In this document: piece after piece, positions 40,651 to 52,460 of the stretch
Layout of the letters: every line of letters begins with the position of its first letter
How positions within the stretch are numbered: the stretch's first letter is position 1
Program-made: the position numbers and the translations under genes
The notes under the pieces: generated by a model
Told to the model about the DNA's origin: nothing
Database searches by the model: none
What the model saw: the letters and a program-made list of their open reading frames with translations, nothing else
Assembly: GCA_036320915.1 (NCBI GenBank)
Contig: JAXBDG010000016.1
Span: forward strand, 1-64,000
Direction: 5' to 3'
DNA length: 64,000 nucleotides
Origin: Linnemannia elongata
Lineage: Eukaryota > Mortierellomycota > Mortierellomycetes > Mortierellales > Mortierellaceae

Positions 40651-41967
40651 ACTCCGCCAGAGTGCTGATCGGCTCACACGGAAACGAAGCCATACATTGG
40701 CAGGATTCGCCGACAAACAATCAGACAGACTTGTGCTCGATACCTTGGTCACAAACACGACCCTCTTGCGAGATGGTAGCAGGATCCTTGGAGACCTTAC
40801 TATCGGCAAGTTATCTTCGATTCAGACGCACGCAGAACAAATATCTTCTTTTCCGTCGTCGCATCCCAAGACTCCCGCCACCGTTCTGAATCCGAGGTAT
40901 TGTTGATTAGTTGCCTCCGTTGGGCAAGTATTCTCAACGAGTTCAGAAGAGCCAGAGCTGATCCGTTGACTATCAAATAGGAAGACAATCGCTCATCAAT
41001 ACCGTTTCCAAGAGCTCCTGCTGACAAAGGTCAACCAATCGTAGTGAGCTCGACATGTACTGAGAATATTTTAAGAGAGTAAGGCTTTAGACTCTAGTTC
41101 CTCAACAACTTCAACGCTAACTGTTCAAAACTATTAACACGCTTATTACCTTCTTTATTTTCAGTCGTAGGCGCGTTTGGATGTATCAAGCAGCCAATAA
41201 AACGGAAAGTCAACAGACGGGACAATCGACCTCCTGTCAACATCGCCTCCTTCCTTGCCCAACGAACCAGAGGCCCATTCATCGAACACGAATATGTCAC
41301 AGATCTCTCGGAGGATGCACTCTTTCTGAACTCACTATCAGAGGAAGAGTTTTCGGCCGCATTGGAATGTCAACCCGCGAAACCGTCGTTGGTCACGAAT
41401 TGGTCGACAGTGATGGAAGTGTTTGATAGGGTCCTCGCACCGGAGTTTGGGTTTGGGGAGGCGTACCTTGCGGCCAGGAAGGGGTCGATGTTGGACCCTG
41501 CTGCGGAGCTTGTTCATCCCGTTCTCTACCCCTTGTAAGTCTTCACCGTGACTTGGGGTCTTCCACGCAACCAGTCTTATTCACTCCCTTTTTCACCATA
41601 GCGGTGGTATATACTTACAGGTGGACAAGAGTATACCACACTCCCTTAACGAACGAGCATTCGCTGACATAACCTGGCCAATCATTCGGGGAGCCCTAAG
41701 GCTCACCGGGATCGCATCCAAATACCAAGATGTCCCCATTCAAGGTGTTGACGACAGCAAAAAACGCCCACAGTAATCTCATCACCGAACCGAAAGCCTA
41801 GACCCATTTCGCTTATGAGGTTTGGTTTACTTGACGGAGGGCAGGCGTACCCTGCAGAGGCGTCTGTTCTCTTCAGTCCGGATCCACGGAAGAGACACAT
41901 TGACGAGTATAAACTGAAGCGGGCTTTACGCGACAGGCGCATCTCACAAATCAAGGGGATCTCATAA
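40651..41967 (+). pseudogene. Uncharacterised gene, apparently decayed
   Basis: Several codon-like segments follow in order: 40651-40896 (contains KQSDRLVLDTLVTN), 40981-41029 (HQYRFQELLLTK), 41165-41534 (about 120 open residues, with NIASFLAQRTRGPFIEHEY) and 41602-41967 (IYLQVDKSIPHSLNER to a TAA). The first and second join in phase with GT-AG sites, as do the third and fourth. The second-to-third join does not close, and 41770-41785 needs a 1-nt shift to continue. No family is recognised. It may be one of the lineage-specific secreted or nuclear gene families of these fungi, now broken, or a gene with splicing I misread. Confidence 0.4.
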
Positions 41968-42855
41968 GATTCTGTCCCACCCTCGGGGACCTATGTCTTT
42001 GGATCGACTACATCCGTGGACATGACAACTAGATTCCTGTGACTCGTTCAGAATGGTCCAAGTCGGGTCTATGGCGGTCTAATCGCGGACTCGAACTTTG
42101 GGTGGCGGATGCGGAGGCGCCTTATGTCGGCACTCGAGTTTGCGGCGATTATTATGAAGGAGAAGAAGCAGCGTGAGGGGCTTCGGGACGCGCCGATGAA
42201 AGATGGCGCGGACTACCACTAGCCTTGCAGCAAAGACCAAGAAGTCACAGGAATAAATGATCTCTTCACTTGCCCATACGCAATTGCTGTGCTCGACTTT
42301 CTTTTTTCTTTTCTTTTTTCTTTATTCGAAACGAAACTAACTCTAATCTTCGTGAAGTATTCATACAACTTTGCCTTCAAAAGGCTCAATTTATTTTTTC
42401 TTTTTTTTATGGCTCCTCCTTTTTTGCGACACTCTGACAGAATTTTGACTCATCTACTCAAAAATACGGTTTTGCGAGAGTGAAATAGACATGGAGGCGC
42501 GGTATAGCGGGAAAATGTTTGCATTCATGAGACCATGGCGCCAGTTCTGTGGTGATGAAAGTATGCAAAAGACGTGGAGGCGCAGTAAGATGGGTAAAGT
42601 GTTTCTCTTCTTCAGACCATGGAGTCACTTGTAAGGTGTTTTAACAAATAACAGGTTTTCGTCGACAACAACAATAAAGCTCCTATTCATTGTTCTTGTA
42701 TTTAACTATCAAAAAAACACAGCATCATTCAATCCTCAACTCTTTCGCTCCTCTGCTGTTTCTGTTAGCCCTGGCTCTTCTCTTCACACTTCTTTCCCGT
42801 ATCCTCGTTCCCACACAACCCATTGTACACATTCACATTCCTTTGTATCAAATAA
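41968..42855. other. Intergenic region before second F-box gene
   Basis: Sequence up to about 42222 has codon-like texture ending in KDGADYH-stop and may be a further relic of the preceding locus. The rest is T-rich promoter-like DNA. Confidence 0.35.
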
Positions 42856-44484
42856 ATGATCTCTCCTACCACTCCTCCTTTGACTCTCCTGATGCTTCCA
42901 GCAGAGGTCTTTGAGAGCGTCCTGCCATTCCTTAGCCAATACGACCTCGCTCAATGCGTCCGTGTATCTCAAGCATGGAACAGAGTATTTGTCCCACACC
43001 TCTGGCGAACCCTCGACATCCGTTCCCACCGGCAGCTCAAACGATTCCTTACAAGCGAGACCCAGCAGGCACTAGTCAAGAACGCAAAATTTGTTCGTGC
43101 ACTTTGCATCATCCACAAGAAGCTGTACCATCAGTTCCTCCCATCTCGACAGACTCTCATCGCGGAGCCTGGAGTTATCCGGATTGACGTCTTTGCGATC
43201 GGTCTCTTTGCCAATCTTCGCGCTTTGGAGCTGCACCATCTCAGACATCGAAGAGATGATCATGACCTGAGTATCTTTGCACTTGTTCGGCAGAACCCGT
43301 CCCTTAGGCGCCTCAAGATCGATGTCAAAATGGATCCGAGGGCTCTGGTGAATCTCGTCACAAATTACGTGCCAAACCTGCAGGACCTGGATCTCTCGGT
43401 CACCTGGCGCGGCGATGTCAAGGCCCTGCTCGAGAATCTTCCTGAAGGTATCCGAACCGTAGGGCTGAGAGATGTCCATCACATGACGCCAGATAATGTG
43501 GGCAAGGCAACCAGAGTTGTATCAGGCGCCAGCTCAACAACCATGAAGCGACATCATGCCCTCGAGTCTTTCTCTATCGGAGGTGACCTCGCAGGGCAGG
43601 ATGAGGATGTTTTGCTCCCATTCTTGGAGAGTTGCAGTCAAAACCTAAAGTCGTTTGGCGGCAAATCGTCGGTACGCTTCTTCCACAACGCGAGCATCGC
43701 CAGTGCCTTATCTGATTTGGGTATTTTTTATAAGGAACCGAGTCGACAATACTTACCGCCTGACGAGTCCGATGCCGATGTTGCCCTGGGTATCTCTCTC
43801 AACCCCAACTGCACCAGTATCGATCTGCAGCTACGTCTTGTGGGACCATTGGCCGCTGCCGCGATTGTTGATAATTGCGAGCGATTGGAGGTACTTGATA
43901 TCATGGACAGCGGCGCCCGTGGACTGTTGGGCTCTCATTTGCAGGCGATTTTGGGCAAGGCGACGAGACTGAGAAGACTTCGAGCACATTGGCTACTCGC
44001 CGCCGACAAGATCAGCGCTACAGACATCCTCTCGTCCGAGTGGGCTACTACATCTCTGGAGCATGTGGATTTAAAGATCGATGTACCACGAGTCGACGAC
44101 GATACACTGTCCAACAACACCGAGGCCCTCCAATCTTCCCATGACATCCAACGACAAGTCCTCCGGCGCTTTGGTCAACAGACAAACCTCCGGACGCTGA
44201 TGATTGGAGGCATGGCTGTCACCCCCGCGACTGGCGTATTTGGTCACCAGCGCAACTGTCTCGAGATGACTTTGGAGAGCGGTCTGGACGAACTAGTGGG
44301 CCTTAGGAATCTCGAGTTGCTGGACATTCATCATATGGATCACCGCGTTGGCGTTCCCGAACTCGAGTGGATGGATCAGAACTTGCTCAATCTCCGACAA
44401 CTGATTGGTATGGAAGATTCTCTAACACCCCCTTCCCTTGAGACTCAACAGTGGCTCCATACCCATCGTCCAGAGTGGAGGTGA
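42856..44484 (+). CDS. F-box/leucine-rich-repeat protein
   Basis: This single-exon gene encodes 542 residues. Residues about 12-60 form a textbook F-box: LPAEVFESVLPFLSQYDLAQ, then CVRVSQAWNRVFVPHLWRTL. The remainder carries spaced Leu repeats (LRALELHHL, LRRLKIDV, LQDLDLSVT, LERVLDI-type, LELLDIHHM), an LRR substrate-binding solenoid. Expected role: SCF ubiquitin-ligase receptor through Skp1; substrate unknown. It is unrelated in detail to the 18077 gene but of the same architecture. A TATA-like AATAAATG context and a CT-rich 5' flank precede the start. Confidence 0.85.
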   Translation: MISPTTPPLTLLMLPAEVFESVLPFLSQYDLAQCVRVSQAWNRVFVPHLWRTLDIRSHRQLKRFLTSETQQALVKNAKFVRALCIIHKKLYHQFLPSRQTLIAEPGVIRIDVFAIGLFANLRALELHHLRHRRDDHDLSIFALVRQNPSLRRLKIDVKMDPRALVNLVTNYVPNLQDLDLSVTWRGDVKALLENLPEGIRTVGLRDVHHMTPDNVGKATRVVSGASSTTMKRHHALESFSIGGDLAGQDEDVLLPFLESCSQNLKSFGGKSSVRFFHNASIASALSDLGIFYKEPSRQYLPPDESDADVALGISLNPNCTSIDLQLRLVGPLAAAAIVDNCERLEVLDIMDSGARGLLGSHLQAILGKATRLRRLRAHWLLAADKISATDILSSEWATTSLEHVDLKIDVPRVDDDTLSNNTEALQSSHDIQRQVLRRFGQQTNLRTLMIGGMAVTPATGVFGHQRNCLEMTLESGLDELVGLRNLELLDIHHMDHRVGVPELEWMDQNLLNLRQLIGMEDSLTPPSLETQQWLHTHRPEWR

Positions 44485-45144
44485 TCGTGTTTGAACGTCA
44501 ATAGGTAACAAGGATCTCCTTCCTCCTCGTCCTCAGACCCTTCGCCATCTTCCTCCTCCTCCAGAGTACGACTTATTAGTCGGGTGAGGGTGTTGACAAG
44601 GTAGAAGGTCGCGTTAGAGCGAGATGCGGAAGGAACCATCTGAAAGAGAAAGATGGAGGACAGAGAGAAAGAAAAGGAAATAGAAAAGTGAGGGTAAATA
44701 GTGAAGAGGATTGAAAGTAACAGAAGTATGATTTCTTGAAGAATAAAAGCTTATTCCTTTTGAGCTTTTGGCGGCTGAGCGAAATTCAAGGTAGATCCAA
44801 CGAGATCAAGGTCAGGCACAGCCTGCTCCCATCTTGTCTATTAGAAAAACTAGAGTGGCTAAAACTATCGGGGAGGGTATTCCACATTACCTTAATCATC
44901 TACACTAGGGCAAAAATGAAAGTGGATAGATGGGTATCATGATTTTTTTTATTGGCAGAGGGGAAAGGGTAGTGGTTGAAGGGGCGGGTCGACTATGGTA
45001 CAAGTGAGAGAGCGAGAGGGCTTTTGATTGTTTTTACAAGAAGGAAGGAGAGTACAGAAGGTATTTTTTTTTGTTGTTGCCGGAAGTCAAACGAAAAAGG
45101 CGCTGCAAGAATGCAAAAGGTAGAAGAGCAAGAAGGCCAGCTTC
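44485..45144. other. Convergent 3' region
   Basis: It holds the 3' flanks of the F-box gene and the DUF2263 gene. A Glu-rich 64-residue frame at 44445-44639 (-) overlaps the F-box 3' end and is not considered real. Confidence 0.4.
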
Positions 45145-48062
45145 TTAGTCGTACGAAGGTGTGACAACAGCGGATGCAGGAGCACCAGTAACACTAGTGA
45201 TAGTCGCATTGGCGGCAGGCTCTTCAGGCTCGACGATGCCACGAGCACGGTTCTTGACAATCAACAACGATCGTTGCTCCAACATGCGCTCAAAGACCTG
45301 GAGAACAGTCTCGACCAAAGGCACAAACGGCGCTGCCTCAGCCTCCTCGTCGCTCTCCTCGTGCGCCTCATCATTATCGCGGCCTGGGTTGTCGTCGTCG
45401 TCGTCTCCACTGGTCTCATCGCTGTTATCGCTCTTATCCAGGTCGGTTTCAGCCTCTTCAGAATCAGCCACGACAGCAGGATTGTCGTTCATATCTTCGG
45501 CAAGAACGCTTTCGCTCAAATCAACATCCTCCTTGAGACCCTGCTCATCCAGAAGGGCTTCTTCCTCGGAGACTTCACCCCCAGGCACGAGCTTGCTCTG
45601 GGCTTCGTCGTCGGTATCAGTTGCACCGTACATGGCCTGATCCTCAAGTTCGTCCTCGCTTGGTCCGAAATCATCCTCAGTCTCGTTGTCATTATGTTCC
45701 GCTTCGTTCAGGATCATCTCCTCGGTAATCTCGCGAACTGAGTTCAGTTCCTCTTGCTCTTCGCCAGTGTTGTCATCATGTTCCGACTCGTCAAGGATCA
45801 TTTCCTCGGTAATTTCACGAACCGAGTTCAGTTCCTCTTGCTCCACGACATCAATGTTATCGTCATTTTCCTCAGTCTCATCCTCTATCTCATAATCGTC
45901 GCTGCGATGGTGAACGGAAAGACGGGCATCCGAGTCAGCCACATTGTCTGTTTCCTCGTCATCCTGGTCAGAGTCTTTGGTATCCTCGGCATCCATTGCA
46001 TCAGAATCAACCTCGGCGGTCTCCTCGATATCACCGACAGGAAGTGGGGAAGCAATAGGCTGTGGAGGCTGAGGAGGACGGTAGTTGGAGGTCTCGTTGA
46101 CAATTTTGTCAGCCTGCTCTGGATCGAGGACCATGACAATCTTTTTGTACGTCTGAAATCGCTTACGGCCACCCATAAAGTCACGACCAATGATACTCCT
46201 GTATATCGCAGCAATAGCCTCTGAGGGGTTCTGTCCTGCTTCAGTTCCATGGGGTGGGAGCACAAGAGCATCATGGCCTAAGTGGGTAAAAAAATGGGTA
46301 AAAAGTTACCAGATTAGAACATTGCGATCTAGTCAAATTGGATATGAGCACTTTCTAGACAAGACAAAAAAATACGAGCTATTGAAAAATAGGATCGCAT
46401 GCTAGAGGCTATTTTTCTGTTGTTTACCTTGACTGACTCCGACTTTCATGGCGGCCAGGATCCTACGACGAAGAAAGTCATCCTCACCCTCCAAGAACTG
46501 TACTCCTCCAAGACCGCCGTCCTTCTCACGCGTCTCCATCTTGGGGATCGGTGCCACAGACTATTCAAGAAAGGATAAAACACAGGCAACGTTAGAAATA
46601 TGAGCGTGGCCATTGTAAACATGCGCTGTAAAAATGAGCAGTGATGTGAACGGTTAAAACGGTAGAAAGGTCAAGACGAGGAAGGAGAATATTCTTTTTT
46701 GGTGATGATGGAAGAGACACTTACAACGACGCTAATCCATTCGAAACGGTCCATGAATTCGTTATTTCTGTCATAACCACGGCGGAAGACAGCCTGATTA
46801 GGGCAATAGACTCCTCCAGTCTCTGAGAGAGGGTAGAATCTTGACCGGCGAGGCTCCTGATCCAGGCATTGGTGAAGAGTTGTGCGGCGGAAAAGGTCTG
46901 CCTCGTTGTCTGTCGCTGAATCCAGGTGATAGTCTTTTGTCAAGAAAAAGAAGGGGGTGAAGTGAAGTGAAGAGATAAAATGAAAGAAAAAAAAGTAGAA
47001 GGTTAGTACTACAAGATCACCAAGTCTATTGAGAGCCCTCATAACATAATAACATATCAGATATTTTTGCGAGCAAGGATAAAAAAGCTAACCTCCTCCT
47101 GGGACATTGCTGTTGGCCACGTTGAGCATGACGGGGCGGTAACCCTCCTGTCTGAGCTTGACAGTCTCATCCAGCACGTTTCCAACAACAACAGTAACCT
47201 CGGGATCCCATTGCATGTCCAGCACAAGGACGTGGAGATCATCGTTGAGGTAGGTGCTTGCTCTCCTGGATCCAGCCATGACCTTGACAGGGTCGAGTTC
47301 AACCATGAATCCATTGGGGTCCGTGTATCGCTTCTGTCCGAGTGCGGTCAAGGTCTTTGCAAAGATCGAGTCCTGGTCCAAGTCACGTCGATTAGGGTGA
47401 AATTGCTGAAATCGGGTCAAAGCCGCTGCTGCCAAAGAGTCACCAACATTCTTGAACGTAGTCGAGGACGTATTGCGGGGTTGCTTTTGCTGGAGTTGTT
47501 GTTGACGAGCCCTCCAGGCGACACACTCCTGGGAGTTGTAAGAGATGACAGCTTGCTGATGGAGTGATGACTGGTAGGCGGACAAGAGACGCTTCTGATG
47601 ACGAAGTTTGCGTTCGAGATGACGTTGGAGTGCGGATGGGGATTCGTTGAGGAGGGTCGAGTCGTATTGGTGGTTCTGAATCTGATGCTGAACCTCGAGA
47701 GCCAGCTCGAGTTCAAAGTCCTGCTTCTGGAGGGTGAGCTCTTCGTCGGATGAAGCATCCTTTGATGATGAAGATGAAGAACTTGTTGATGACAAGGAAC
47801 TAAGAGGAGGGGTCGAGCAGTCTATGTCGAGTTGAAGTTCGTTTTCTTCGAGGTCGAGGATGAGCTGAGCGTTCCTGTCGCGCAGGGTCTGTTCCTCCTG
47901 GAGGTGGTGCAACTGTAGCCTTGACCTGTATGGAGTCTTTCGAGAGGAGTTCTTAGATGATGATGATGATCTGGAGTGAGAAGAGGTGGTGACGCGGGAG
48001 AAGGTGAGGAGGGAGAGGAGGGCGATGAGAAAGAGGACGATGACAGACCAACGCGAGGGCAT
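45145..48062 (-). CDS. Membrane-anchored DUF2263/TIGR02452 (PARG-like) protein (4 exons)
   Basis: In coding order the exons are 48062-47093, 46915-46725, 46560-46428 and 46277-45145, totalling 808 residues. An N-terminal hydrophobic segment (VIVLFLIALLSLLTF) is a signal peptide or anchor. About 200 charged residues follow, then the conserved core: VMLNVANSNVPGGG, LFRRTTL, FYPLSETGGVYCP, VFRRGYD, VAPIPK, and HDALVLPPHGTEAGQNP with EAIAAIYRSII. This is the TIGR02452/DUF2263 fold, related to microbial poly(ADP-ribose) glycohydrolases and macrodomains; ADP-ribose hydrolysis is therefore expected but unproven. A tail of about 270 residues is extremely acidic (Asp/Glu repeats, including a near-duplicated LNSVREITEEMILDE block). 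The exon 1 donor (gttagc) is weak. Confidence 0.75.
45700..45870 (-). repeat. In-frame tandem duplication in acidic tail
   Basis: Two near-identical copies encode EQEELNSVREITEEMIL within the DUF2263 gene (around 45705-45765 and 45785-45845). It is an internal duplication that keeps frame. Confidence 0.7.
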
Positions 48063-49795
48063 CTTGGCTTGGTTATATCAAGATCGATGGTCGTAAAATA
48101 GTGAATAGTGAATAAGATATGAGTTTAGGATATTAGAGAGAGAGCGCGAGAGAGGGGGGGAGAGCGTATGTATGTGTATGTGTATGTGTATGTGTATGTG
48201 CGTCGAAGAGTGACAATGGTAAGAGGGAATGGGTCGTTAAAGAGAAGGAAGTGGAAGGATGAGAATGGTGGCGCGGGAGTGAATAGAACCGGAGTGAGAC
48301 AGTGTTATGAGAAGGATGTGAAGGGGAATGGAAAGCGATATTTCCGGAAGGGGAGGAGGGGAGGGGGGAGGATGGAGGAATGAGGTAAAGAGAAAGAGAA
48401 AGAGAAAGGAGAAGAAGAAAAGAGAAAGGAGAAAAGAGAAGAGTGAACAAAAAAAGAGAGAAATGAAAGGAAAGAAGAAAGAAGAGAGAAAAGTAAAAGG
48501 GTAAATGAATGAAAAAGAGGGGGACGAGAAGAAGACTAGTCGAGTATATCTGATATCGCAGTCGAAGTAACAAGACGAAAGTCCAGTAAGAGCACACGTT
48601 CTCTCTCTCTCTCTCTTGCCGTACTTACTGTACTTGCACTGCACTCCATTCCACTCGCCATCCATCCCGCTCTTTTTTTTTTTTTTGTCTTTTGTCCTTT
48701 TGCCTCTTCTCACTGCTCTCACTCGCAGTACTCTCGTTGTATCTTACTCTCTCTCACTGACTGACAAACAAAAAGAGGACGACGGACAGAAAAGGACATG
48801 ACAGGACAGGACAGACCCCAGTTGTGCCAAGTCAATAAAGCTTATTTTTTCCTACCGTACTGTACAGTCCTTGACTGTTCTCGTTCCTGTCTGCCTCTCT
48901 GTCTCACTGCCCAGCAATTTTATATGGGCTCTCAACAACCAATTTCCAACCCTCGTCTTCTCTCTTCTCTTTTTCGTGCTGTTCCTTTGTTGTTGTTAAC
49001 CACCCAACTCAGCTCCACTTGGACCAATTGAACCAGGGGAGAGAGACAGGGCAGAACAGTGGTGGCATAAAGGCAAAGTATAAAAAAACTAAAAGGGCAC
49101 AAGGGGGCAAGGGCTTGGATCACTTTATTATTGGTTCTATTATTTCCAGGGACATACCCTTCCTCTCTATCATAGAGATGTAGGTGCGATCAAAGATCAA
49201 TAGATGGGTGGTTTCTTCTTTTCTTTCTAGTCTACATGACAGATCAAGAAGAGTGACACAACAGCTCCATAACCACAATACTTCTTTCCTCTGAACATAT
49301 GTACAGTTCATAATGTGAGAACCAGATACCCCTGGATAGTGACACCGGGTGAATTGAAATTCTACTTCTTCGGATAGTCCTGGTTGTCCATCTGGGACTG
49401 GACCACTCGAGTCTAAACCTTTTTTTTTTTTGCCACCAAAATTGTGATCACACTCTGACGCCCTTTTATTTGACATTGCCTTTTTGGTTCTCTTGTCTTT
49501 CACTCACGCCCACCTTTCCTATTCCAAGCAGAGGACAACAAGGACAAAAACCAGGAACGAACAAAGGATGATGACTCCAAACCCAAGACTTCTCTCCACG
49601 GGCTCAGGTCTGCCTCGTCCACTGCAGCAGCAGCAACATCTACAGCACCTTGGACTCACCACGTCTCCTCTGTGGACTCCACTCCATCGCGCCATATCAA
49701 CCCGCATGCATGAACAACAACAGCAACAACAACAATCAATAAAACAACAACACCAACCACTCGATCGATCTCATACCCACATCCCGACAGTCACC
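48063..49795. other. Intergenic, low-complexity
   Basis: CT/GA-rich promoter of the DUF2263 gene with GTATGT repeats near 48166-48200, then unassigned DNA. No supported gene. Confidence 0.35.
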
Positions 49796-50148
49796 ATGTC
49801 GTCCACTCTTCCTCTTCTTGCTGTAAAGTGAGCACTTTTTTTTTCGTTTTTGTGGTTTTTTTTTTTTTTTTGCATCTATTAGGCTTCTTCTTTGGACTAA
49901 AGCATCCTGTCCAGTTTATGTCAGCCACACACTACAGGAGCAGGACCGACAGGGCGAACCATGCAGAGGTGACAGAGCGAGAGAGATACCTTTACTCCAG
50001 TACCCGACCGAATCAGAGTCTGCAACTCAAACTCGTGCTATGGTCTCTACCCATTTATGTATGTGCTCCTCGCCCTTTGAGGAGGGCTATGCAAAGATGT
50101 GTAAGTTGTGTATCTGCTATTTTGCGACAGAGTTTATTATCAAGATGA
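49796..50148 (+). CDS. Possible small two-exon gene, structure unresolved
   Basis: ATG at 49796 opens a short Leu-rich exon (MSSTLPLLAV) with a donor at 49828. A downstream acceptor at 49883 precedes a frame reading FFFGLKHPVQF followed by a charged helix. Its hydrophobic GxxxG-like start and charged tail recall ATP synthase subunit e, but the two pieces do not join in phase with the visible splice sites. It could be a small mitochondrial membrane protein with splicing I cannot resolve, or chance. Confidence 0.2.
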
Positions 50149-51388
50149 GGGAATGCAAAAAAAGAGAGCAAACAGCGATTGGAGTATAGGGAGCGGTGGC
50201 AAAGTGCAGAGCTAATTTATCTTTTTTTTTTTTTTTTTTTTTTTTTTTCATCGTAAGATGAAAGGGGAATGGGCTCAGGTTATGATTGGTAAAAAGGACG
50301 GACGCAAAACAACGAAAGGAAATTCTCCTTTTGTTCACTTTTCGTTTTGTCTTCTGGCCCTTTGTCGTCTTTGTTTGTACCTTTGGTTGATGTCGCTTGA
50401 CTGCATGTATAGGTACAGATGTATGTACATGGACGGGGTGGGCTGGGGAGGGTGGGCTGGGGAGGGCGAGATAGGCCCAGGGCTGGAACATAAATAAAAT
50501 AGAAGGGTCTGTCTCTCAGTCCGTCCATTTCAAAAGTCGACAGGGATAGAGGGAGATGGAAGGAGGGGATGCACAGACAGGAGGGAAAAAGAGGCAAAAG
50601 GTACTGCTGAAGATATATCTCCGAATTGAACCTGGGGTTTGAGTGTTGGGTTTGGACAAGACTTAATTACCCTTTTGAACTCACGCTCGACTTTTGTCCC
50701 CTTTTATTCTCACAGGACTCAATGAACCCAACGACCCTGGCAAATATACGCTGTTTTTGGAGCCTACGACTACTAACTACTACTGCTCATCACTTCCTCC
50801 TAGAGAGGAACACCTAAAGAAAGCATCCCCTACACTGAATTCGTTTCTCAGATGGACTCATCCATTGATGTTGATGTGATCGTACGGGGTTAATAGGACT
50901 TCCTGGTGACTGTGTCCAGCAACAACGGCATTCCCTATCGACCAGGAACCATAAAAACGAAAATGACAACGACAATGACTGTGGCCCATATCTGCTTGAC
51001 CACCGACCATGACATGGACAGACTTCTCGCTCAGCAGTCATCAAGGTTAACAACCCATCCGAATAATTGCCCTCTCACTTCGTTGCTTTGTCCCCGTTCT
51101 AGACTACGCTCTTAACGGTCATTCCACTCGCTTCAAATGCGGCATTCACATGGAATAATATGGAATAGGATTGTCAAGTGTGCACAAAAGTATGGACCTG
51201 ACCGAGTGACCATCCTGCTGATGGTTCAAAGCGGACACCTCTCCTGCCTCCAGACCCTCGAGCACTTTCTGTACTGTCTTTGTTTACTCTTTTTCGATCA
51301 GACTTTTACCTCTCGCACTCTATTAGATCACTCTCCCACTAAATCCTTTTGTGCACTACCCTCCTTACAATCATATAGGCTTGACACC
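50149..51388. other. Intergenic, no supported gene
   Basis: It holds a T25 tract (50222-50247) and scattered short frames without family resemblance. Confidence 0.35.
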
Positions 51389-51976
51389 ATGTCTGCAATG
51401 GACCCAACACCAGCTGTCACTACGCCGCGCTGGCTAACCTCCAGATCCATCACAGCCACAGCCACGACCACAAGCACACTCGCCCCAGTCTCCTTGTGGG
51501 GCATACCAAACGTGATAGCATGCCACTCCCCTGAAGTCACCACCGACTATCTCTCCAAACTCCTCGTCCCTTCTCACTCTTCCGCAACAGTACTTCCACG
51601 CGGACAGATCTCGCAGGAGGACCACGCCAATAACATTTCAAACCCGACCTGGCTCTCAGCAGCTCTAGCCACCTCAAGCAGCAATCCTCTCTACTCTCTC
51701 CAAGGTACTCACCGGCCTCCATTCATCAGTCATCACTCTAACTCCCAACAAGCACTCAACGCCACTTTCTCTCTCTCTCTCTCTCTCTCTTCCTTACTTA
51801 TCATATTCATTCTCTTTCATGATCAAATAATAGACGCGACTCGTTTGGAGCAAGGCCTCGGCACGATCCAAAATGCCGTTTTGGCCACCTCTGCTCAACT
51901 CCAAAACACCTGCCTCCTCACCCAACAAACCTCAAAAGCCATCTACGACTTTTTCAATACCGACCAGCCCATTTGA
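51389..51976 (+). CDS. Small conserved-looking protein, unknown (2 exons)
   Basis: Exons 51389-51704 and 51834-51976 give 152 residues. The N-terminal two thirds are Ser/Thr/Pro-rich with the pattern PTWLSAAL. The C-terminus is a helical segment (RLEQGLGTIQNAVLATSAQLQ to AIYDFFNT) of the size seen in small coiled-coil complex subunits. The 129-bp intron has GT-AG ends and a CT-rich 3' part, but it is also open in frame, so a retained-intron form of 195 residues is possible. An alternative start lies upstream at 51137 in the same frame. No family is recognised. Confidence 0.45.
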   Translation: MSAMDPTPAVTTPRWLTSRSITATATTTSTLAPVSLWGIPNVIACHSPEVTTDYLSKLLVPSHSSATVLPRGQISQEDHANNISNPTWLSAALATSSSNPLYSLQGTHRPPFISHHSNSQQALNATFSLSLSLSSLLIIFILFHDQIIDATRLEQGLGTIQNAVLATSAQLQNTCLLTQQTSKAIYDFFNTDQPI

Positions 51977-52460
51977 GACCCCCTCGACGTTCTTTTAACA
52001 CTCGTTGTATTGTTTCTACTTGGTGTGCTGAGTAACCTCGGGTTGAGGCACGCTCGCATTTTTTTTTCTAGTTGCCTTGCAAGGTGCTCTGCCTTTCAAT
52101 CATATACTTCGTAGTGTTAGACGCAAAACACAGAGGGATGAAAGTGTATTATGTATTGGGATAGTTTACAACACACGATGAGAATAAAAACACAGGAACT
52201 GGGGCAAATGTGCGTGTGTGTGAAAGAATGATGAAAAATGCAAAGGGGACAAAACAAAATGGGAATGGGTAATAAAGTGAAGTGAAAGAAGAATCTACAA
52301 GACGTCCCTGTAGATAAAAACAGACAATGGTCGTCTGGACCCCCGAAAGAAGAACAAAACAGCCAGCTTTCATTGTCGTTCCTGTCTGTTGCGACTCATC
52401 TTCGAAAGTGACGGTACTCCAAGAAGAAATTCCCAGGTACAACAAAACCAAGAGATATGG
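51977..52460. other. Convergent 3' region
   Basis: No gene is seen between the 51389 gene and the PHD gene. Confidence 0.4.

Noticed and set aside
44445..44639. 64-residue acidic frame on the (-) strand
   Set aside because: It overlaps the F-box gene 3' end and is mostly a CCT/TCC-rich low-complexity run.
49796..50148. ATP synthase subunit e gene
   Set aside because: The second frame resembles it loosely, but the exons do not join in phase and the resemblance is too short to support a call.
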